This document shows, one piece after another, positions 63,888-64,000 of a stretch of 64,000 nt of DNA. The stretch spans positions 2,251,841 to 2,315,840 of the forward strand of contig NZ_FUZV01000001.1 of the NCBI RefSeq assembly GCF_900167565.1, written 5' to 3'. The DNA comes from Pseudoxanthomonas indica. GTDB lineage: Bacteria; Pseudomonadota; Gammaproteobacteria; Xanthomonadales; Xanthomonadaceae. The translations under genes and the position numbers were made by a program. The notes below the pieces were generated by a model, which had not been told where the DNA came from, did not search any database, and was given only the letters and a program-made list of their open reading frames with translations. How positions within the stretch are numbered: position 1 is the first letter of the stretch; each line of letters starts with the position of its first letter.

Positions 63888-64000
63888 ATGTCCTCTGACG
63901 ATTTCAAGCAGGCCGCCCTCGAGTATCACCGTCTCTCCCCACCGGGCAAGATAAAGGTCACTCCGACCAAGCCCATGCTGACCCAGCGCGACCTGGCGCT
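63888..64000 (+). CDS. maeB: NADP-dependent malic enzyme, N-terminal end (partial)
   Basis: The first 37 codons are in the window; the gene continues beyond it. MSSDDFKQAALEYHRLSPPGK and TPTKPMLTQRDLAL match the N terminus of MaeB-type malic enzymes, which decarboxylate malate to pyruvate and make NADPH. TAGAAT at 63854-63859 is a possible -10 element. The 210-bp gap before it, divergent from the deaminase gene, shows nothing else. Confidence 0.9.
   Translation, partial: MSSDDFKQAALEYHRLSPPGKIKVTPTKPMLTQRDLA

Overview
The window is high-GC chromosomal DNA from a Gram-negative gammaproteobacterium, most likely a member of the Xanthomonadaceae (Lysobacter, Pseudoxanthomonas or Xanthomonas-like; I cannot fix the genus). 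The pointers are many Xanthomonas-type TonB-dependent receptors, a LacI-type NagR with GACAACGTTGTC operators, a plant-type glutamate-cysteine ligase, and a dense, host-like layout. I found no tRNA, rRNA, CRISPR array, insertion sequence or prophage.

Region 1 (0-20 kb) is an N-acetylglucosamine / chito-oligosaccharide utilisation locus. On the minus strand a three-gene cassette (glucokinase-type kinase, TonB-dependent receptor, GH20 beta-hexosaminidase) occurs twice in tandem. The copies have diverged, but each kinase gene has a NagR-type palindrome just upstream, and each has a rho-independent terminator between receptor and hexosaminidase. Divergently from the second cassette runs nagP-nagR-nagB2-nagA-nagX, mostly with 4-bp ATGA/GTGA overlaps. 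Together these would cleave GlcNAc oligomers, import them through the outer membrane, carry GlcNAc across the inner membrane, phosphorylate, deacetylate and deaminate it to fructose-6-phosphate. A PQQ-type sugar dehydrogenase lipoprotein follows.

Region 2 (20.8-32.8 kb) is housekeeping and envelope functions: a DUF3224 protein, CCA-adding enzyme and soluble lytic transglycosylase (minus), a TSUP permease, the conserved EEP phosphatase - DsbA - DsbA - cytochrome c4 / engB block, a VIT1-like transporter, glutamate-cysteine ligase and an AraC regulator.

Region 3 (33-44.9 kb) has an arylsulfatase between two AraC-type regulators (one only the DNA-binding half), a large MscS channel, the glutathione-dependent formaldehyde detoxification operon frmR-frmA-frmB with a visible operator, an ATP-pyrophosphatase-like protein, a DegV protein and a membrane diguanylate cyclase.

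Region 4 (45-58 kb) has a tandem pair of exported amidohydrolases, of which the second appears to have lost its metal ligands, a LuxR-type regulator, a globin-coupled GGDEF-EAL protein, AMP nucleosidase, a glutaredoxin/HesB-like/rhodanese fusion, a polysaccharide deacetylase, an SGNH hydrolase, an AlaA-type aminotransferase, RsgA and a QEGLA-motif (MATCAP-like) putative metallopeptidase.

Region 5 (58.3-63.7 kb) is a five-gene minus-strand operon for D-amino acid or N-acyl-D-amino acid use: PLP amino acid deaminase, GntP permease, RpiR regulator, D-aminoacylase and RidA. The window closes with the first codons of maeB and opens with the last codons of a VanZ-like gene.
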